Assembly (NCBI GenBank): GCA_963806735.1
Contig: CAWEBE010000081.1
Location: forward strand, 1-64,000
Reading direction: 5' to 3'
DNA length: 64,000 bases
Origin: CADEFX01 sp963806735
GTDB taxonomy: Bacteria > Pseudomonadota > Alphaproteobacteria > Rhizobiales > Hyphomicrobiaceae
Part shown: in pieces, positions 8,796 to 17,828 of the stretch
Layout: each line of letters opens with the position of its first letter
Position numbering within the stretch: position 1 is the stretch's first letter
The notes under the pieces: generated by a model
What the model saw: only the letters and a program-made list of their open reading frames with translations
Database searches by the model: none
Told to the model about the DNA's origin: nothing
Position numbers and translations under genes: made by a program

Positions 8796-9503
8796 TTAGT
8801 TCGGAAGCCCGCCTTCCGCAGCCAGCATCAACTTCGCTCGGGTAACGGCCAACAGGTTGAGGAGCTGCTTCGGGCTGACCCACAGACTTGGCAGGTGCGG
8901 GTGCTTGCTGTGCCCTTGCACGAACTCTGGGTTGCGCCTCTGCCAGAACTGGTAGGCGTCGTCAGACAACCAGCCCGAGGGCCTGAGCTTGGTGTCGAGG
9001 AGGGTCTCGATGCGGTCGTACAGGAGCGTGGCGATGCCTTGTCGCTGACGCGCTTGCTTCACTTCAGCATGGAGAACTTGCCAGCGTTTGTCGGGACGTT
9101 GGACCAGTTCGACTGCGGCATCTGCGCGAGCCATGACTGGTGTGGGACGAACGCGACCCTTGTCCACGTCGCCGTGAAATAAGAGGCGGAAGTGACGGTG
9201 AACCCCACCAAGTGAAGGCTTGGCTATCAACTGCGTGTACGCGACCCAGTCCTCGGTCTCCAGGAATTGCAATGGGGGTGTCACGTCATTGGAGGCGATG
9301 GCGTCCCAGGGCGGTGCCGCGCCCGTCAGCTTCTCAAGATACTGGCCATACCAGAGGTAGTCGTTCGCCACCTGGATCAGCGCGTCATGCGTGGCTCGAT
9401 CATGAGGCAGCAGCGCAGCGCGGTGGAAGACGACCATTGATCCGATCTGAAGCTCGAAGGGATCGGGCTGATAGTCGCGTCCTGGTGGCGTGGGTTGACG
9501 CAT
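8796..9503 (-). CDS. Hypothetical protein with GNAT-like C-terminal half
   Basis: 235 residues from an ATG at 9503; an open frame reaches 9680, but the added part is low in protein character. Around the second half, WQVLHAEVKQARQRQGIATL followed by LYDRIETLL resembles the acetyl-CoA-binding loop and helix of GNAT acetyltransferases. AYQFWQRRNPEF then resembles the late Tyr-containing motif, though it is weak. The N-terminal half, with DWVAYTQLIAKPSLGG, is unrecognised. It is island cargo between the integrase and the helicase operon, on the opposite strand to both. The acetyltransferase label is an inference. Confidence 0.6.
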   Translation of the reverse strand: MRQPTPPGRDYQPDPFELQIGSMVVFHRAALLPHDRATHDALIQVANDYLWYGQYLEKLTGAAPPWDAIASNDVTPPLQFLETEDWVAYTQLIAKPSLGGVHRHFRLLFHGDVDKGRVRPTPVMARADAAVELVQRPDKRWQVLHAEVKQARQRQGIATLLYDRIETLLDTKLRPSGWLSDDAYQFWQRRNPEFVQGHSKHPHLPSLWVSPKQLLNLLAVTRAKLMLAAEGGLPN

Positions 9504-9890
9504 GACGGGGCAAGGGCGCTCGAACTTGCGGGAGGCTCGCAGGGAGACCCACGATGGGAGCTGTGACGCTGCATGATCAGTGTGGTCGGACCTGGGCGCT
9601 TGCTCTCGCCCGAGCGGGTCTGCTCTCAGGTCTCCCCCAAAGTGGGGATGAGGGGGCAATGAAAGGGATGTACTGCCCACGGACGATCTTCATGGCCCTT
9701 CTCGGAAGCCGATCAGGACCATCTCGCACGGCCTCCAAGGGGAGGATGGTGGGGGTGAGGGGATTGGTTTGCTCTCTAGTCGGCGGCGCGGCTGCCCCCA
9801 AAGTATGTCAACTCCGCCGACTGGCAGCAGTACCGTCTCTCGCCCCCTCCTCTGGCCAGCAAGAAGTCTGCGCTGCGAAGTCGCGGACGA

Positions 9891-10547
9891 ATGGGTATGC
9901 GCGATGGGGAGGGAATGGTGCGCGGCAAGCTAAAGACGGATGCAATCGGGCGAAAGCAGCCGTCGCAATATATGCGAAGGAAGCGGGCGCTGACCGCCGC
10001 GCAGCATCGTTGGAAAGAAAAACGGACCCTTGAGCCAGGCATCTCGTTGCACTGGAGCCAGCGGAGCTTTGCAAACAAGCTGCGGCACTTGGCGGCGGTC
10101 AAGAAGGGCGGCGCAACCACTGGCGGCCAAATCAGAGAGCAACATCGGCTTTTTTGGCGCTGGTATCACGGCGACTGCAAGGCGCAATTGCGCGGACCAT
10201 TTAAGGCGGTGATCGAAACGTTCGAGCGGATCGAAGCTGCTTTCAACCAACGCTACAAAGTGACCCAAGACAAGGACGTTGCGTGGGACGGCTTCATGGC
10301 TGTCGTCCTCAAGTGGTACGTCTTTACTTCCTGTACTCGGATGAACCCGAGAACTATCGAACGCGACCTGTGGGACCTGTACGAAAGGTTCATGGAAGCC
10401 GATGCTTATGCTCTCTACAGAGACGGCGGTCTTCTGAAAACACTGCACGACTACGAGGACGCCAAAGAGGAAAAGGCACTGCGGATGGCGATCTACAGAA
10501 GTCGCGCAAATGAGGGGGCTGTGAGGAACATCAAGAAAAGTAAGTAA
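9891..10547 (+). CDS. Hypothetical protein, first gene of helicase operon
   Basis: 218 residues, basic, with a Lys/Arg-rich N-terminal third (IGRKQPSQYMRRKRALTAAQ) and an alpha-helical acidic C-terminal half (ETFERIEAAFNQRY, TLHDYEDAKEEKALR). I do not recognise the family. The start could be the ATG at 9891 or at 9915, and neither has a well-spaced ribosome site. The stop lies 10 bp before the helicase start codon, so the two are probably one operon. A nucleic-acid-binding partner of the helicase is a guess from charge and position. Confidence 0.65.
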   Translation: MGMRDGEGMVRGKLKTDAIGRKQPSQYMRRKRALTAAQHRWKEKRTLEPGISLHWSQRSFANKLRHLAAVKKGGATTGGQIREQHRLFWRWYHGDCKAQLRGPFKAVIETFERIEAAFNQRYKVTQDKDVAWDGFMAVVLKWYVFTSCTRMNPRTIERDLWDLYERFMEADAYALYRDGGLLKTLHDYEDAKEEKALRMAIYRSRANEGAVRNIKKSK

Positions 10548-10557
10548 TACTAAAGCC

Positions 10558-12591
10558 TTGGAGGTTGGGAAGCACATTCTACCACGAAACCGTTTTCAGG
10601 GGCTGGGCTCAACCAACCACAAGGAACCCCTCACATTGGGTACGTCAGACGTTTCGCGTCTGGTGTCGCCCGAGGAGTTCGCTGCGGCCATGACACGCCG
10701 CTGGCACTCGCTCGGCAACACCTCATCCGCGAAGCTAATAGAACTTTGGAAGACCATGGCGGTCACCTTCAATACCGCCGCCAGCAATCCCACAGATACA
10801 AAATGGCGCGTTCTGGAGCCGCCGACGGGCACCGGCAAGACCCAAGGGCTTTGCGTCTTCGCGGCCCTGACCATCGCCAAGAACCGCACCTCACTTTCAC
10901 CGCTCGGCATCCTGGTGGTGACGCGCACCATCGCTCAGGCGGAGGAGATCGTGGCCACCATTCAAGAACTCGTTTGTCACCCTGCCGATGCCGACCAAGT
11001 GCGAGCCAAGCACTCTGAGAACAAGATGCACGTCTTTGCCATGCAGGCTGCTGACGTGCTCGTCATCACCCATGCGGCCTATACGCGAGCGCTCGAAGGT
11101 CTCAATCGCGAGCACGATGGGCGCTGGCAAGACTATACGGCTTGGATGCACGGTCAGCGCTGCTTGACCATCATTGATGAGGCGCTCTCGGGTGTGGTCG
11201 AACAGCATCAGGTCACCGCCGATGATCTTCGCATGGTGCTCAGCTTCATCGACCCAGCGTTGCGACTTCAGTTTCCGCGCCAGGTCGAAGCGCTCGGCAT
11301 GGTGCGGGACACACTCGATCAAATCGCAGAGTTGAATGCCAACCTGGCTGATGCCGATAGGGTCGCAGTTTCAGCGCGGATTGTCTGGCGCGGTGTCCAT
11401 GACGGCCGCCTCACGTTTCCTAAAGCGTTGGCCATGGGACCTCTGCGCCAGGCCATGGCAGGCATCAGCTACGACCTCAAAGCCCTGCGTCAGGCCAGCG
11501 CTTACAACCGTCAGCGTATCGCCGACAATGTGGATCGAACACTCAAGAGCTGCGAGGCGGTGATGGCCCGTTGGGCTTACTACTACCGCAAGGGCAAAGA
11601 GGACACCTTCAACTCCAGTCAGCTATTGATCCCTCCAGACTTACCAGGCCCCGTGATCTTGGACGCAACCGCGTCCCAGAACTTCCTGTGGCGACTACTT
11701 GAGCCCCGTGCCGAGATCGCCGAAGTCCCCCCAGGGACCCGCTCGTATGCCAACGTGACCATCCACGTCGCTCGTGCCAGTGGCCTCGGCAAGACCAAGA
11801 TGACGGAGCGTTGCAAGGTACGAGTGCCTCGTCTGCTGGCTAACCTTGAAAGCACCCTCACGCCGGACCGCAAGATCCTCCTTTGCGTTCACAAGCGGGT
11901 CGAGCACACGGCGCTCACCTACGCCCCAAACTTCGCGGCCTACTCGGTCGCCCATTGGGGAGCCATCGACGGCAAGAACGATTGGAGCAACCACGACACC
12001 GTGGTCATTTTCGGGCTGTCCTATCGCGACCCAATTTGGGCCACCAACACGTTCTTCGCGCTCAAGGGTCTGCAAGACAACCGTTGGCTCGAACAGCCCT
12101 CATGGGGCCGCTATGCAGATGTGCGTCGCGAGCTGCAAAGGCGGCAGCTCACAGTGTCGGTGATCCAGGCCATCAACCGAGTACGCTGTCGCCGAGTGAT
12201 TGACCGCGACGGCAATTGTCCGCCAACCGATGCGTTCATCGTGTTGCCGAGCGGAGCCGATGGTGATGCCATGCTGGACCATCTGCGCGAGGAGATGCCA
12301 GGGGCGTTGTTTGTGCCCTGGGAGTTCGAGTTAGACGGTCCCCAAGAACGGGTGCGGCGGGGCTCATCGCATGGGGCGCTGCTGGCCTTCATGGACAATC
12401 GCCTCCCTGGAGAGACCCCCATGTCGCTGATCAAGAGCGAGCTGGGGTTGAAGCCGAGCGCGGTGAAGGACCTGCGCAACGTGTTGCGCGACGACGACCA
12501 CTACTTGACCAAGACTCTAGCTCAGGTCGGGGTGCGCTACCTCAGCACGGGCAAGGGTCGAGGGGCACGCTCTTACCTGCTGAAGCGCTAA
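10558..12591 (+). CDS. Superfamily 2 (DEAD-like) helicase, island-borne
   Basis: 677 residues from a TTG at 10558; an ATG at 10690 is an alternative start. Walker A is EPPTGTGKTQGL (about 87-98) and Walker B is LTIIDEAL (about 203-210). VILDATAS (about 365) looks like a motif III-type segment. VIQAINRVRCRRVID (about 540) fits the Arg-finger motif VI of SF2 helicases. The last 60 residues (MSLIKSELGLKPSAVKDLRN) look like a winged helix. No nuclease or primase domain is visible. It follows the 218-residue gene by 10 bp. Possible roles are island replication or defence; the sequence does not decide between them. Confidence 0.8.
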   Translation: MEVGKHILPRNRFQGLGSTNHKEPLTLGTSDVSRLVSPEEFAAAMTRRWHSLGNTSSAKLIELWKTMAVTFNTAASNPTDTKWRVLEPPTGTGKTQGLCVFAALTIAKNRTSLSPLGILVVTRTIAQAEEIVATIQELVCHPADADQVRAKHSENKMHVFAMQAADVLVITHAAYTRALEGLNREHDGRWQDYTAWMHGQRCLTIIDEALSGVVEQHQVTADDLRMVLSFIDPALRLQFPRQVEALGMVRDTLDQIAELNANLADADRVAVSARIVWRGVHDGRLTFPKALAMGPLRQAMAGISYDLKALRQASAYNRQRIADNVDRTLKSCEAVMARWAYYYRKGKEDTFNSSQLLIPPDLPGPVILDATASQNFLWRLLEPRAEIAEVPPGTRSYANVTIHVARASGLGKTKMTERCKVRVPRLLANLESTLTPDRKILLCVHKRVEHTALTYAPNFAAYSVAHWGAIDGKNDWSNHDTVVIFGLSYRDPIWATNTFFALKGLQDNRWLEQPSWGRYADVRRELQRRQLTVSVIQAINRVRCRRVIDRDGNCPPTDAFIVLPSGADGDAMLDHLREEMPGALFVPWEFELDGPQERVRRGSSHGALLAFMDNRLPGETPMSLIKSELGLKPSAVKDLRNVLRDDDHYLTKTLAQVGVRYLSTGKGRGARSYLLKR

Positions 12592-12607
12592 TCCGCCCGT
12601 GCGAATA

Positions 12608-12650
12608 GGGGGTTGAGCTTCTACTCTCTGGTATAGAGGTTCGACCCCCC
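12608..12650 (+). terminator. Imperfect hairpin after the helicase gene
   Basis: GGGGGTTGAGC (12608-12618) can pair with GTTCGACCCCC (about 12639-12649) with two G-T pairs, 17 bp after the helicase stop. There is no T-run after it, so it may be a weak or factor-dependent terminator. The rest of 12651-12924 shows no gene. Confidence 0.45.
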
Positions 12651-12924
12651 ATTAGTTGCCCACTCCCCTGCCACTCGCCCCAAACGCGCATGGCCATTCC
12701 TCCAGACACGTCTTGAGGGTTTGGGCTGTTTCGATTGCCCCGCCCCATACCCCCCTTACCGAAGCGCCGAAGGGCGTCTTTGGCCACTACCCGTCCTAAA
12801 GCAACCCACATCAAAAAGGAGATGCCTGATCTATGTACGATCCTGACTTCCCAGCCCACCTGCTCACTACTCTTGCGCTAACTAGTGCCTGTCTGTCGCT
12901 CGTCCGAGGCTTTGGTCTGGCTCG

Positions 12925-13254
12925 GTGATTGCCCACCGCGTCACCATTCAACCCACGCATAGAAACCACAAGGCGCAATACTACAAGGCGACCTTCCAAG
13001 GGGAGGAGATCGTTGCTCGGTCTGCTGACCCGGAGTTCGCTGCTTGCCGCGCCATGCAAGCCAGAGGGTTCACCGGCCGCGTTGCGTTCTACCGGCCTGG
13101 CGTCATCCATCCCGGGCTCATCATCCAGGACCTCGTCAAGGCCGCACGATTTCGCATCGTTGAGACTGAGCGGGTCGGACCCGTCCGCAAGACCTGGCGG
13201 CCGTTCCCGAATGCGGGCTCACGCCGACTGACCTCGCGCCTCCACGTCAACTGA
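12925..13254 (+). CDS. Hypothetical small basic protein
   Basis: 109 residues from a GTG at 12925. It is basic and without a known motif; AQYYKATFQGEEIVARSADP followed by EFAACRAMQARGFTG has the look of a small alpha/beta fold. It is followed 31 bp later by a clear rho-independent terminator, which supports a real transcription unit. Function unknown. Confidence 0.6.
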   Translation: MIAHRVTIQPTHRNHKAQYYKATFQGEEIVARSADPEFAACRAMQARGFTGRVAFYRPGVIHPGLIIQDLVKAARFRIVETERVGPVRKTWRPFPNAGSRRLTSRLHVN

Positions 13255-13285
13255 TCTCCCGCTCACAAGTCAAACGTCAACCCCG

Positions 13286-13317
13286 GGCTCGCACCCAATG
13301 CGGTGGGAGCCTTTTTT
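13286..13317 (+). terminator. Rho-independent terminator
   Basis: GGCTC (13286-13290) pairs with GAGCC (13307-13311), extended by CACC/GGTG across one mismatch, and is followed by TTTTTT (13312-13317). It ends the 12925-13254 gene and lies just before the next ribosome binding site. Confidence 0.85.
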
Positions 13318-13336
13318 GCGTCAACTGAAAGGACCC

Positions 13337-13921
13337 ATGACGAAGCTTCACGATGACCTCATCCACAGCATCTCGGCGTCAACCGTCACGCTCCTCGATA
13401 CGAAGACAGTCAAGTTTCGCTACTACGATCTCAAACGCAACTGGCGAAAGCTCGAACCGCATCTCAGCGATCCCGCCCTCAACGACATCCTGGTCACAGA
13501 CTTTAACAAGTTCACATTCGGCCGATGGGGCAAACCATTCGGTCCCGGAGACTACCCCTTCGACTTCGAGAGTTGTGATTGGTGGTGCGAGCACAGAGGC
13601 AGACATCCCCGCTACTGGAGGTATGTCAAACACGGTGCATGTCATTGGCTCGTCAACTTCGCTTGGAAACTCGCGACGCTGACACAGCCCAAACGCGACT
13701 GGCGCATCATCACATCTGACTATCACAGCACTGTCTGGGACCAAGATCGAACGCTGTTTGACTTCAACTTCCAGGCCTTTGGCATTGACCCCGAGGAGTG
13801 CTTTCGCATGGCGTTTGACGAGGTGCTGGAGCCAGGCGAGCTGTTGGATACTGGCGAGGCAGAGCACTACACCGAGAATGTGCGGAGACGTGCACAGGAG
13901 CGCGATCTTCAAGAAGCCTAG
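13337..13921 (+). CDS. Conserved hypothetical island protein
   Basis: 194 residues from the ATG at 13337, which has GAAAGGA upstream (an in-frame start at 13298 lies inside the terminator). Aromatic-rich; notable segments are TKTVKFRYYDLKRNWRKLEP, DYPFDFESCDWWCEHRG, KHGACHWLVNFAWKLA and STVWDQDRTLFDFNFQAFGI. I know this type of protein as conserved but uncharacterised cargo on proteobacterial islands, and cannot give a function. Soluble by composition. The stop overlaps the upstream region of the next small HTH gene (1-bp gap), so they are probably translated together. Confidence 0.75.
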   Translation: MTKLHDDLIHSISASTVTLLDTKTVKFRYYDLKRNWRKLEPHLSDPALNDILVTDFNKFTFGRWGKPFGPGDYPFDFESCDWWCEHRGRHPRYWRYVKHGACHWLVNFAWKLATLTQPKRDWRIITSDYHSTVWDQDRTLFDFNFQAFGIDPEECFRMAFDEVLEPGELLDTGEAEHYTENVRRRAQERDLQEA

Positions 13922-13922
13922 A

Positions 13923-14207
13923 ATGATCCCCGCCACCACAAACCCAAGGAGGGCCGCGCTGGCGGCCTTCCTCTCCGACAGTCGGCACATCGTCAGCAAG
14001 CCCCCACACCAGCCGCTCACCGTGACGGCAATGGCCCGCAGCATCGGGGTAGCACCGAACACCCTGCGGCGGTGGCTCAGGGCTGATCACCACGATCTCT
14101 ACTGGGATCACTGGGCGAGCTTCACAGAACTTTGGAAGGCTGCGCAGGAAGCCAGGCGCGGCTGCCGCGACGCGTCCGAAAATCCAAGCGGCGTCAACAC
14201 ACGTTGA
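13923..14207 (+). CDS. Small helix-turn-helix protein
   Basis: 94 residues from the ATG at 13923, one base after the previous stop. The middle (LTVTAMARSIGVAPNTLRRW) is a helix-turn-helix of the MerR/Xre/transposase-like kind. The rest is short and basic. Size and position would fit an excisionase or a small island regulator, but that is inference. Confidence 0.6.
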   Translation: MIPATTNPRRAALAAFLSDSRHIVSKPPHQPLTVTAMARSIGVAPNTLRRWLRADHHDLYWDHWASFTELWKAAQEARRGCRDASENPSGVNTR

Positions 14208-14401
14208 TGGACGCTCTCAACGGCGATCTTAACGCCTCATGTCTACATCCGACGCAGGCATGTTCGCTCGGTAAGCCCACCGACTGTTCTCGGCCTGGTC
14301 AGCGGCAGGGTTTCCCCAGGCTGCACAATCAGCGTCAGCGCTGATCCATCTCAGCCGATCCCCTGATTGCGCACGATGATCTCTGGGTCGAGGCTGCACT
14401 G

Positions 14402-14437
14402 ACAGGCTTCGCACCCGAGCTAACAGGCTTCGCACCC
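14402..14437 (+). repeat. Two direct copies of a 15-bp repeat
   Basis: ACAGGCTTCGCACCC occurs at 14402-14416 and 14423-14437, 21 bp apart (two helical turns), just upstream of the secreted protein gene at 14463. It may be a tandem regulator site. Nothing else is seen in 14208-14462. Confidence 0.5.
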
Positions 14438-14462
14438 TAGCTTCCTTGAGCCTCATGCACAC

Positions 14463-15236
14463 ATGATAACCGGGCCGTCAGTACCGTCATCAAGGTGGAA
14501 CCCAGCCGTTCCTCACTCAGGTGCGTGGCTGATACGCGCCATTGCGGCGGTGGCAGCGCTGCTGTGGGTCTCGGCCTCCCCGTGGTTCGCGTTCGCTGAC
14601 GATCAAGCGCACACGGACGCGCCACAACTCCCGCCACCCCCCGCTGTCGAGCGCACCGAGGTGGGGCGTCTCGTCAAGGCGGCGGGGTTGATCCACTTAT
14701 CCTCCGCCAGTTGGCTGCAAGAGGGGGAGGGCTCCACGCCCAAGTGGGAGACGTTTCTGGAGCTTGGTCGCAAGATCGCGGACGTACAAGCCGAGGGCCG
14801 ACGCAATCCCAAGCGAGCCAAGAACCTCATGGCTCTCGCCATCAGCCACCTGGGTCCGCCCGATTGGGTGCGAAGGCGCTGCGGGACATTCCACGAGAAC
14901 CAATGCGATGCTGTGCTTCGCGGAGCCGCCGGTGTCGAGGAGCAAGGCAAGGCGCGTCTCACCAGCCATGAGCTGACGTGGTTCAATGGGTCATGTCAGG
15001 CCATCACGCTCATTTTCTACCGCAATGTCTTCTACGGTGCGGCAGCCATCCCTATCCCCATTGACGTGGGCGCAGGGCCGTGGACGCTGCTCGCAGGGCT
15101 TCAACAAGACGACCTCACCGATTGCGTTGACAGAGGATTTGTTCGCGCTCCCAACCAGTACCCCGTCGACTTCTACAGTTGCCGCTTGCGCCCTGGTCGC
15201 ACGGGCTGCGATCTCGCCCACATCCTTCCTGAGTAG
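14463..15236 (+). CDS. Exported hypothetical protein
   Basis: 257 residues. The N-terminal region has a signal-peptide pattern: Arg at 25, the hydrophobic stretch AIAAVAALLWVSASPWFAFA (about 26-45), then a likely cleavage site before DDQAHTD. The mature part is Cys-containing (six Cys) with VGRLVKAAGLIHLSSASWLQ and CQAITLIFYRNVFYGAAA, and I recognise no family. Probably periplasmic. It is cargo of the integrase-bearing island, 70 bp before the convergent DUF937 gene. Confidence 0.65.
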   Translation: MITGPSVPSSRWNPAVPHSGAWLIRAIAAVAALLWVSASPWFAFADDQAHTDAPQLPPPPAVERTEVGRLVKAAGLIHLSSASWLQEGEGSTPKWETFLELGRKIADVQAEGRRNPKRAKNLMALAISHLGPPDWVRRRCGTFHENQCDAVLRGAAGVEEQGKARLTSHELTWFNGSCQAITLIFYRNVFYGAAAIPIPIDVGAGPWTLLAGLQQDDLTDCVDRGFVRAPNQYPVDFYSCRLRPGRTGCDLAHILPE

Positions 15237-15306
15237 GTCTCAGCCGCAGGACCGCCTCGTACAGCCCGATCGATTAGGACGACCGCCCGTTACAGTTGCT
15301 CGTAAG

Positions 15307-16383
15307 CTACCGCTTGAGTGCGGGATGCGGCGCGACTGTTGGTGCGGCTTGTAGTTGTTCCTTCGTGGCCTCCACGACAATGCGGCGGGTATTGCCGCTC
15401 GGCTCATGCTGCAAGGCCGTGAAGGGGATCGCGACCGCCTTGTCGCCGATGCCAAGGTATTGTCCGACATTGACGAGGGCTGCTGCCATCTTCCCGTCTG
15501 TATCAAGTACGATGTCCTTTATCGTGCCGAGGTTCTCCCCCGCCCGATTGTAGAGATTGCGCGTGACATATTCATTGGGTGTGCTGCCAATCGAGACCCA
15601 CCCGTCTGGTAGCCTCGCCAGATAGATCGAGGCCCGCTCGGGGCTCTGGACAGTCCGCTCGGAGGTCTTGATCGGCTCCGTCTTCTGTGCGCCCGGCAGC
15701 AAGTACCAGAGCAGCCCTGCCACCGCGAGCAAAGGCAAGACCCAGTAGGGCCACGTCGCGGCCCGAGTGCTGTCTGCGGTGCGAGGCATGGCCGGTGTTG
15801 TTGGCGTATCGACGGTGCGCCGTCCCGGTGATGGCGTGGTGCTAACGCCGGGGAAAATGCCGCTTCTTTTGAGCGCGTCAGACAACCCGGATGGCATGGC
15901 TTCGGCAATCTGATCCTTCTGCCCGCTCAGCAGGCGAGCCAGGCCGTTGCTATCCAGATCGGCAGCTCGCTGCTGGTTGCCCAGCACACCCAGAATGACC
16001 GGAGTGAGTAGGCCCATAACAGTCTTCACCGGGCCTTCGCCGATGCCGAGGAACTTGCCGACCGTGGAAGCCAGCAGGTTGGCCACGCCGCCTCCCAACA
16101 ACGACGACAGCAGGTTGCTGCCTTGGGTCGCCAGCGCAGAACCGTTGCTCTTGCTGGCGATCTCGGCCAACACGCTGCCGGGCTGACTGGCGACGGCATC
16201 CGCGAGTTTTTTCGGTCCCCCTGGCGTGGCGACCATGTTGACCAGGGCGCTCAAGATGCTGGGAACAGCGGCAGTGACTGCACTTTGCGCGATGGTCCCG
16301 TTGAGGCCCGATGCAGACGCTATTTTTCCGACAACCTCAGGCGTCAAGTAACGCCCAATCGCCGATACAAGATCAATGGCCAT
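15307..16383 (-). CDS. DUF937 (YidB-like) - transmembrane - PRC-barrel protein, copy 1
   Basis: 358 residues from the ATG at 16383 (GGGAGAT upstream). The ORF stays open to 16743, but the paralog at 33604 starts at the equivalent residue. Residues 1-180 are a Gly/Ala/Leu-rich DUF937 region (YLTPEVVGKIASASGLNG, FLGIGEGPVKTVMGLLTPVI). One membrane helix follows (about 220-240, YWVLPLLAVAGLLWYLLPGA). The C-terminal 110 residues form a PRC-barrel-like domain (NLYNRAGENLGTIKDIVLD). PRC barrels bind partners at membranes or in RNA processing. About 60% identical by eye, over its full length, to 33604-34674. Function unknown; an envelope stress role is only suggested by the exported-protein neighbours. 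Confidence 0.85.
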   Translation of the reverse strand: MAIDLVSAIGRYLTPEVVGKIASASGLNGTIAQSAVTAAVPSILSALVNMVATPGGPKKLADAVASQPGSVLAEIASKSNGSALATQGSNLLSSLLGGGVANLLASTVGKFLGIGEGPVKTVMGLLTPVILGVLGNQQRAADLDSNGLARLLSGQKDQIAEAMPSGLSDALKRSGIFPGVSTTPSPGRRTVDTPTTPAMPRTADSTRAATWPYWVLPLLAVAGLLWYLLPGAQKTEPIKTSERTVQSPERASIYLARLPDGWVSIGSTPNEYVTRNLYNRAGENLGTIKDIVLDTDGKMAAALVNVGQYLGIGDKAVAIPFTALQHEPSGNTRRIVVEATKEQLQAAPTVAPHPALKR

Positions 16384-16550
16384 GGCAACCACATCTCCCA
16401 TGAGGAACCGATGCATCTCGCTGTAAGTGGCCGAAGCAATATCGGGCAGAGAACGGAGGGGGAGCATCGGCAGGGTTGCTGAATTGGTGGGTCGAATACC
16501 CTTATTCGGCTGGAGTGACATCCATACTGAATAAACAGCTTGGCTTACAC

Positions 16551-16856
16551 TCAGTCCGTCGCCCCGCTCACGGTGTAGGCCGGGTATCTGTCGCGTACCG
16601 CGAAGATCGCCTCGTCCTTCAATATCCCTGGGTGCACCAGGGCTTCCTTGACGAGGTGTAAAATGGTGCGGGCCAATATCAGCCGAGCATTGTCGACGGT
16701 CCTTTGCGGCTTGCCCCGGAACACCGGTTTGATCTGATGCCACGCTGCGTCCAACACCTCGCCCATCATCTGGACGACGGCGGGGTCCAGGGCTGCCTGA
16801 TCGAGAAGCTGGAGAGCGCGGGGCATCATCTCAGCTACCACGACTGGTCTTTGCAC
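16551..16856 (-). CDS. Hypothetical small helical protein
   Basis: 101 residues from a GTG at 16856 (an ATG-ATG pair nine codons later is an alternative). Helical and without membrane segments; segments include VVQMMGEVLDAAWHQIKPVF and TVDNARLILARTILHLVKEA. The pattern of a short protein with a repeated LARTI-type helix is common in Hyphomicrobiales genomes, but no function is known to me. It lies between the regulator genes and the DUF937 gene on the same strand. Confidence 0.6.
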   Translation of the reverse strand: MQRPVVVAEMMPRALQLLDQAALDPAVVQMMGEVLDAAWHQIKPVFRGKPQRTVDNARLILARTILHLVKEALVHPGILKDEAIFAVRDRYPAYTVSGATD

Positions 16857-16965
16857 TTACTTGCCAAGCAGCAGCGAATTTATCGCAAAGCCCGTTCAGT
16901 CTCAGCCAAGGTTGGGGGGCCGTGCTCTCCACTAGCCCGAGCACGAGGTGCAGTCACACCGCGCC

Positions 16966-17599
16966 TCAAGCCTCGATCATCTTGTTGCGGACAGCGTAAC
17001 GCACCAATGCGGCCATGGAGGTGAGGTCGAGCTTGCGCATGATCGAGGCTCGATGGGTCTCGACCGTCTTGACGCTGATGCTTAGCAAGTTCGCGATCTG
17101 TTGGTTGCTGTGGCCCTCGGCGACCAACCGAACGATGGTCTGCTCGCGGTTGGTCAGGGGCTGATCGAACTGTCGCCCATCCGTGCGCGATGTTTCCAGC
17201 ACACCCTCGCAAACTTGGTTGGTGAAGTAGGGCTTGTGTTCCGCGAGCGACCGGACCGCCGAAATCAAATGCTCCCCAGCGTCTGACTTCAGCACATAGC
17301 CACGCGCCCCCCGCCTTCACCATATCGCGCAGCAGGTTCTCGTTGGCGTGCATCGTGAAAATGAGGACCTCGACGCCTGGCACACACTGTCGGATTTGGC
17401 GGGTGGCCTCGATGCCGTCGATGAGAGGCAACGAGTAATCGACGATGGCTATGTCGGGGTTGGTGGCAATGGCCTTGGCGATGGCTTCTTTACCGTCTGC
17501 CGCCTCAGCGACAACACTCCAGTTGCGCTGGTCTTCAAGGATGCGCCGCACACCCGTGCGCACCACGGCGTGGTCATCAGCGATCAGTAAGCGGGTCAT
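16966..17599 (-). CDS. NarL/FixJ-type response regulator, copy 1, frameshifted
   Basis: 210 residues once one extra G in a six-G run (C-run at 17307-17312 on + strand) is removed, exactly the length of the neighbouring paralog. The receiver domain (1-115) has ADDH, the phospho-Asp in AIVDYSLPL and the Thr in LIFTMHA. The LuxR-type HTH (about 150-210) has LTNREQTIVRLVAEGHSNQQ and ISVKTVETHRASIMRKLDL. No histidine kinase gene is next to it. As the sequence stands, the protein would be cut after the receiver. The C-run suggests a sequencing slip. Confidence 0.85.
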
Positions 17600-17828
17600 G
17601 CCAAGGTCACGAATAGACGCACTGGAACCAATCGGCAAAGGTCCCCCGTTGGCATCAGACTTAGACCATCAAACCAAAGACGGGGAGAATGTGCATCCTT
17701 GGGTTAATGGCAGCCCTGATGCAGACGCACTCGCGCATTGTGGCTTGGCTGAGTATGTCGTTCCACCCGCTCGCTGTCGGGGGGAGCCGGTAAGTTGGCG
17801 CGTCGGCGATGGCCCTCACTGCGGTCTC

